A stretch of DNA of 64,000 bases from the NCBI RefSeq assembly GCF_001659685.2, contig NZ_LXYE02000039.1, forward strand, positions 45,787 through 109,786, read 5' to 3'. The notes under the pieces were generated by a model. It was not told the origin of the DNA. It was given only the letters and a program-made list of their open reading frames with translations, and searched no databases. The position numbers and the translations under genes are program-made. Within the stretch, counting starts at the first letter, position 1, and each line of letters starts with the position of its first letter. Source of the stretch: Labilibacter marinus. GTDB lineage: Bacteria; Bacteroidota; Bacteroidia; Bacteroidales; Marinilabiliaceae. Positions 59,639 to 64,000 of this stretch are shown here, piece after piece.

Positions 59639-62005
59639 TTAATCATCCCCTCTTCCAATACAATTAATCCATTTATAGAGTGTATTTCCATCTTCATCCA
59701 ATAGCGTTATTTTGTGCTTACCTGCTGTAGGTTGAATGGCCATTTGATGCACAAAGCTAGTTTCTCCCAGGTATTCATCATCCATATGCCAATAAATACT
59801 TGAAGAAGAATTACGATGAGCTACTTTTAATACAATAGCCTGTGTTTGTCCATCCAGACCAACTGGTAAATAAAGCTTATTGGTATTTTGAGGATAAATA
59901 AATTCCATCACTTGTGAATGTATGGATGCACAGTTAGGATGCATGGGAGGAAGTTTTTTGTATAAAGGATGATTTCTCTTATAATACCATTCCATTACTG
60001 GCGGCAATGTAAACCATTTTACGTGTTGCATCTTTGATGTGCTATAACAATCAGAATGCACCCTGTAAATCCCATTTTCATCCAGATGAACTAATTGATG
60101 ATAAGGGCATAACTCACTTTTTTCTCCTTGGGTGGGCATGTAAGCCGAATCTATTCTACAGTTTGATCCGGCTTTAAAACCAGAATCTTTACATACAGGT
60201 ATTTTTACCATATCATCATAAGGCGGCTCAAACCATGTAGTCTTTGGTAGATGACGAAATACATCAAACATAATGGGCCCAGCAGTCGTTCCTCCCACAA
60301 TTCCAGGTCTTCCTTCGCCCGTTGCATTACCTACCCAAGCAGCAACTACATATTGGGGCGTAATGCCAATGGCCCAAGCATCTCGATAGCCAAAGCTAGT
60401 CCCCGTTTTCCAGGCTATTTTTCTACTCGAAGAAAACAATTTCCACCCCGCTTCTTCATCAGGTCTGGAGACACTGGTTAATGCTTCAAAAGTGTGAAAG
60501 GTGGCAGCAGCACTATACACTGGAAAAAACTCAGTGGAGTTTCCTTGTTGAAGGCTATCATCTGCAAATAAAATAGGCTTTTGAAATTCTTTGGAGTTAT
60601 AGGTACTGTTGTTATCGGTGTAATTAATTAAGCCGCGAGTCATGGATGCATAAGCGCCTGACAACTCAAATAAGCTTGCTTCAGCACCTCCTAATATCAG
60701 TGATAGCCCATAATGGTCGGGGGACTGTTTAATGGTGCTTAAAGTAGATTTTTCTAACAGATCACAAAACCTTCCAATATCGTATTCTTCCAGCATTTTT
60801 ACGGCTGGCACATTTAGCGATCGGCTTAAGGCCTCATCGGCGGGGACTGCACCCGCATATGTACGATTATAATTTTTAGGTGCAAAATTTTTATAATAAG
60901 TAGGTATGTCAGCAATTAAGGAAGTGGATAATAGTTTTCCGTCTTGCAAAGAACCTGCAAATAAAAAGGGTTTTAAAATACTGCCTGTGCTTCTGGGCGC
61001 TTGAATAACGTCTACATGGTTTTGGTGAAACTGCTGTTTAATAGGTCTGGTGTTACCACAATAAGCCAGAACCTTTCCTGTTTTAACTTCTAAAACTATG
61101 GCAGCAGCGTTGTGAATTTCATTCAATCGTAATTTATGATGATGAAAATGAATGGTTTGGTTTACGCGTTTTTGCAGTTGATGGTTGAGGGTGAGATGAT
61201 ATATTTTGCCTTCCTCCTGTTTTCTGCAATAATCTAATAGGTGTGGAGCCAGTTGCGGCAGCGCATAGGGGTGTTCAGGAATAGGCTCGTCTAGCGAAAG
61301 ATGATAACTGGTAGAATCAATCTTTCCTTTGTTAAGAAGTTTGCCTAATAAGCGATCTCGTTTTTGTAATAATAATGTTCTGTTTTTTCCTGTATGAATT
61401 AACCCTGGCGCATTGGGTAATACGGCAAGCATAGCACTTTCAGCCCACGAAAGTTGATGCGGAGGTCGTTGAAAATATCGCCATGAGGCAGCTTCTAAAC
61501 CAACTACATTTCCTCCAAAAGGAGCATGGGTGGAGTAGAGTTCCAATACTTCTGTTTTAGAATGGCTCAGCTCTAAACGAAATGCTTGAATCATTTCTAT
61601 AAATTTGCTCCATACTGTTCTTTTGCGTTGGTGGGCCAAACGAATAATCTGCATCGTGATAGTACTTCCTCCACTCACTACTCTTTGCTGCGATATATTC
61701 TGAGCCAATGCGCGTCCCATAGAAAGAGGGTTTACACCAGGGTGTTTATAGAAATGCTCATCTTCAAACATCAATAAACAAGTAGCAAATTTATGAGGTA
61801 CAGAATCTCCTTTGGGGAAACGCCATTGTCCGTCAGAGGCAATGTGTGCGCCTAATAATTGGTTGTTGTTAGAATATGTTACGGTGGAATAGTCAACCTT
61901 AAAAAGAGGAAATTGTAAAGAGAACCAAAATAGAACGATAGCCACTAATAAAAAAGAAAGAAGGGTTCCTTTTTTATGCTTCTTGACTGTGTGGCTCCAT
62001 CTCAT
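59639..62005 (-). CDS. pbpC: Penicillin-binding protein 1C
   Basis: 788 residues. A transmembrane anchor (SFLLVAIVLFWFSLQFPL, about 14-31), a GT51 transglycosylase (EDEHFYKHPGVNPLSMGRAL, STITMQIIRLAH), a transpeptidase (SxxK in RSTGSILKPF, SLN in LSRSLNVPA, KTG in WKTGTSFGYRDAW) and the C-terminal BiPBP_C domain. Bifunctional murein synthase. The start codon overlaps the stop of the upstream glycosyltransferase gene (TAATG). In other bacteria pbpC is next to an alpha-2-macroglobulin gene; none is seen here. Confidence 0.93.
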   Translation of the reverse strand: MRWSHTVKKHKKGTLLSFLLVAIVLFWFSLQFPLFKVDYSTVTYSNNNQLLGAHIASDGQWRFPKGDSVPHKFATCLLMFEDEHFYKHPGVNPLSMGRALAQNISQQRVVSGGSTITMQIIRLAHQRKRTVWSKFIEMIQAFRLELSHSKTEVLELYSTHAPFGGNVVGLEAASWRYFQRPPHQLSWAESAMLAVLPNAPGLIHTGKNRTLLLQKRDRLLGKLLNKGKIDSTSYHLSLDEPIPEHPYALPQLAPHLLDYCRKQEEGKIYHLTLNHQLQKRVNQTIHFHHHKLRLNEIHNAAAIVLEVKTGKVLAYCGNTRPIKQQFHQNHVDVIQAPRSTGSILKPFLFAGSLQDGKLLSTSLIADIPTYYKNFAPKNYNRTYAGAVPADEALSRSLNVPAVKMLEEYDIGRFCDLLEKSTLSTIKQSPDHYGLSLILGGAEASLFELSGAYASMTRGLINYTDNNSTYNSKEFQKPILFADDSLQQGNSTEFFPVYSAAATFHTFEALTSVSRPDEEAGWKLFSSSRKIAWKTGTSFGYRDAWAIGITPQYVVAAWVGNATGEGRPGIVGGTTAGPIMFDVFRHLPKTTWFEPPYDDMVKIPVCKDSGFKAGSNCRIDSAYMPTQGEKSELCPYHQLVHLDENGIYRVHSDCYSTSKMQHVKWFTLPPVMEWYYKRNHPLYKKLPPMHPNCASIHSQVMEFIYPQNTNKLYLPVGLDGQTQAIVLKVAHRNSSSSIYWHMDDEYLGETSFVHQMAIQPTAGKHKITLLDEDGNTLYKWINCIGRGDD

Positions 62006-63555
62006 TATAAAGGCAATTCTTTTTGTAGATTTTTATATTTCCATATATAAACATTTAATGCTTTTTTTCCAGCTCTTTCAATGCTAATTACTTTAGGTTC
62101 TTTAGTGTAGTTTTTAAAATAGTCGGCTAATTCGGGTTTAGGTTCCTTGTGGTATAATGATGTTGTTATAAAGCAAGCATCTTGTCCAATGGAAATACCT
62201 CCTCTTAAATGATTTATTTTTTTATAAATATGTTGTGCCTTAATATCTCCTAAAACTAACAATGGCTTTTCGTTGGGCAGAGCAAAATAGAAATCAAGAT
62301 GTGCTGCAGGAAACCATTTATGAGTCAGCACTACATAGTTTTCTTGTAGTTGCTTGTTCTCTATTTCTTCGTTCAAGTAAACTTGAATCTCTTCGCCAAT
62401 TTTATCCCAGGCGTAAAGATCAAGCGTTGGATCTTTTCTGCCAATTTTATTTTCCTGCGTTTCGTTATCTAAGGGAATAAAACCTGTGTAGGTCTGCACC
62501 ATGGCAAGCATTAAAATGGCCAGAATAAAAATATTTCCTCCATACACATATCTAGCAAAAGCTTTAGGCGATTTACGAATTAACTCTGTAGTACTAAAAA
62601 TAGATGCTACTACTAATAAACCATAGTACCCTGGTCCGCTCCAATGCGGCAATGTACCGTTATACATCGACATCACTAAAACAATAAGAGATAACGGAAC
62701 GCCAGTGTAAATTAAAAATGCAATGGGTTTTGAAACCGCCCAATCTCTATTTTTAAAGAAATACCATAAACTCGCTACAATAAGTACAACGTTAAACGGA
62801 TTGTTGTAAAATAGCTGCCCGAAAAATTCAGGAAAGAAGTTTTTAAAATTTGGCCATATAGAACCGCTTCCCACTCTATCGCTATGAAAGTTAAGGCTAG
62901 ATAAATCGTTAAAGTAATTCCAAAGTATAACAGGGCTAAATACGATTATTGATAATAATACAGAGAAAATAAACTCTTTACTAAACAGCTTTTTCCATTT
63001 ATAATGAAGGAAATATAGGCCTGCTCCGCCCCAAAGAAAAACACCATGGTATTTACTTAGCATGGCAAATCCCACGACAATGCCAAAAAAGTATAGGTAT
63101 TTCGATTTATCTGTATGAATGAATTGTATAAATAGATATAATGAAATTATCCAAAATAAGCTTTGTGGCGTATCGGGTAAAATAAAAACTCCCACTATAA
63201 CCGAAGCATAAATAGATGCTGAAGCTAGTAAGGCCGCAACAATTCCTGTTTTCCTATCCTTTAGCAAGTACCCAATGCGATATAAAAGGTAGATATTAAC
63301 CGTGCCGATGATTAAAGCGCCTAAGCGAATAAAAAACTCATCCATCAAAAGCATATCAAAAGTTGTGATACGCATTAAAACACTGATCATTGGAGGATGG
63401 TCGAAGAAACTCCAATCAGGAAATAAGCCATAAGTAACGTAATAAACTTCATCAATACCAAAATTGGTAAAGCTTGCTAGAATGGCACGAACCACAAGAT
63501 TAATGGCAAGAATATAATAAATGCTTTTTCGGTGATTGAATAAAAAGGCAGTCAT
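62005..63555 (-). CDS. ArnT/PMT-type (GT39/83-like) membrane glycosyltransferase
   Basis: 516 residues with about ten transmembrane helices. Family signature in the first periplasmic loop, FGIDEVYYVTYGLFPDWSFFDHPPM: the acidic DE pair and the DHPP motif are typical of dolichyl/undecaprenyl-phosphate-sugar transferases (GT39/GT83, PF13231). A soluble C-terminal portion of about 150 residues follows. It transfers a sugar from a polyprenyl carrier to lipid A or another envelope acceptor (inference). Operon with pbpC. Confidence 0.88.
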   Translation of the reverse strand: MTAFLFNHRKSIYYILAINLVVRAILASFTNFGIDEVYYVTYGLFPDWSFFDHPPMISVLMRITTFDMLLMDEFFIRLGALIIGTVNIYLLYRIGYLLKDRKTGIVAALLASASIYASVIVGVFILPDTPQSLFWIISLYLFIQFIHTDKSKYLYFFGIVVGFAMLSKYHGVFLWGGAGLYFLHYKWKKLFSKEFIFSVLLSIIVFSPVILWNYFNDLSSLNFHSDRVGSGSIWPNFKNFFPEFFGQLFYNNPFNVVLIVASLWYFFKNRDWAVSKPIAFLIYTGVPLSLIVLVMSMYNGTLPHWSGPGYYGLLVVASIFSTTELIRKSPKAFARYVYGGNIFILAILMLAMVQTYTGFIPLDNETQENKIGRKDPTLDLYAWDKIGEEIQVYLNEEIENKQLQENYVVLTHKWFPAAHLDFYFALPNEKPLLVLGDIKAQHIYKKINHLRGGISIGQDACFITTSLYHKEPKPELADYFKNYTKEPKVISIERAGKKALNVYIWKYKNLQKELPL

Positions 63556-63797
63556 GGTTTTTTCAATTGTATTTTACGCTACGAATATACTGGAAATGTC
63601 ATTTACTTGAATCATTAATGATGTATTTTATGGTATGGAGTATACTACTTCACTGATCATTTAACTAGTTAAAAATTTCATTAATAGCGGTTAATACATG
63701 TTAATATGTAGATAATTGAATACCTATGGCATAATGATTGATTCGCTAATCACTGAAAAACAATTTGTTTTCATGACTAGGTTAGTTTTTCGGTTTA
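63556..63797. other. Intergenic region, nothing recognised
   Basis: AT-rich, no gene or promoter box that can be supported. Confidence 0.35.
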
Positions 63798-63827
63798 GTA
63801 ATCGAGGTGCCACAGTACCTCGATTAC
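63798..63827. terminator. Strong hairpin, direction uncertain
   Basis: GTAATCGAGGT, 8-nt loop, ACCTCGATTAC: 11-bp perfect stem. T runs are weak on both sides. Confidence 0.6.
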
Positions 63828-63873
63828 ATTTTAAGGTAAAATAGTTTTTTCATAGATTAGGGTTTAGGTTTAT

Positions 63874-63907
63874 AAAAAGAGCGTTTCAACGGAGGCGCTC
63901 TTTTTTT
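63874..63907 (+). terminator. Hairpin terminator at right edge
   Basis: AAAAAGAGCG and CGCTCTTTTT pair over 10 bp, followed by further T. No + strand protein gene precedes it in the window. Confidence 0.7.
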
Positions 63908-64000
63908 ATACATATACTCAAACCTTAATCATTTTTGGAGTGCAGAATATTTGAAATAAAAGCTAGAAAAATAATTAACAATATTACACAAAACTGACAT

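Noticed and set aside
59639..63555. Arabinose-lipid A (arn) operon
   Set aside because: Only one ArnT/PMT-like gene is present, next to pbpC, with no other arn genes.

Overview
The window looks like chromosomal DNA of a marine, agar-using Bacteroidota, probably close to the Marinilabiliales/Cytophaga-like groups. The evidence is low G+C, promoters of the Bacteroidota type (TTTG, about 20 nt, TAnnTTTG), a TonB with the family C-terminal domain, two type IX secretion (T9SS) C-terminal sorting domains, TPR-LuxR and TPR-LytS regulators, an alpha2-type GlyRS, and red-algal polysaccharide enzymes (two GH117 and two GH16). The species call is inference.

1-13.3 kb is an accessory island closed on the right by a tyrosine recombinase (11930-13204). 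It holds (i) a tightly coupled + strand cassette: the tail of an unknown gene, a DndC/PAPS-reductase-like PP-loop protein with extra CxxC motifs, a membrane protein, and a nucleoside 2-deoxyribosyltransferase-like protein; (ii) a frameshifted membrane/coiled-coil gene; (iii) a three-gene minus-strand operon, GHKL ATPase - DUF262 - HEPN RNase, with a good promoter carrying an inverted repeat; (iv) a second, solitary HEPN protein; (v) HicB-like and AbrB/MazE-like antitoxins without visible toxins, a zinc-ribbon protein, a small secreted protein, gene relics, and a pair of recombinase-crossover-like sites. Groups (i) and (iii) are the best candidates for undescribed conflict or defence systems.

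13.7-24.9 kb is housekeeping and signalling: hflX, tonB, tRNA-Ala(GGC), an SRAP-family peptidase, a TraB/GumN protein, ilvE, and a minus-strand set of a flippase-like membrane protein, a ModA-like solute-binding lipoprotein and a 1032-residue hybrid histidine kinase.

25-33.5 kb is an agar-oligosaccharide locus: a TPR-LuxR regulator, then GH117 lipoprotein - GH16 - GH117 lipoprotein on the + strand, then a LytTR response regulator and a lipoprotein-type TPR histidine kinase on the minus strand. No SusC/SusD pair is present in the window. A second GH16, T9SS-secreted, lies at 57.2-58.4 kb next to another small T9SS protein.

33.7-56.5 kb is mostly core: riboflavin synthase, OsmC, an epimerase, a DoxX-like protein, DUF502, YjbR, YraN, LD-carboxypeptidase, metG, a di-haem peroxidase with a PhoX-like lipoprotein, a 3-methyladenine glycosylase, guanine deaminase, the rplM-rpsI and rpsB-tsf translation genes, a TtcA-like protein, a methyltransferase, glyS, and nadB followed by two glycosyltransferases. 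A probable small RNA, with its own promoter and terminator, sits at about 45.15-45.23 kb. 59.6-63.6 kb holds pbpC and an ArnT/PMT-like glycosyltransferase in one overlapping operon. Functions are assigned by reading motifs; no database search was run.
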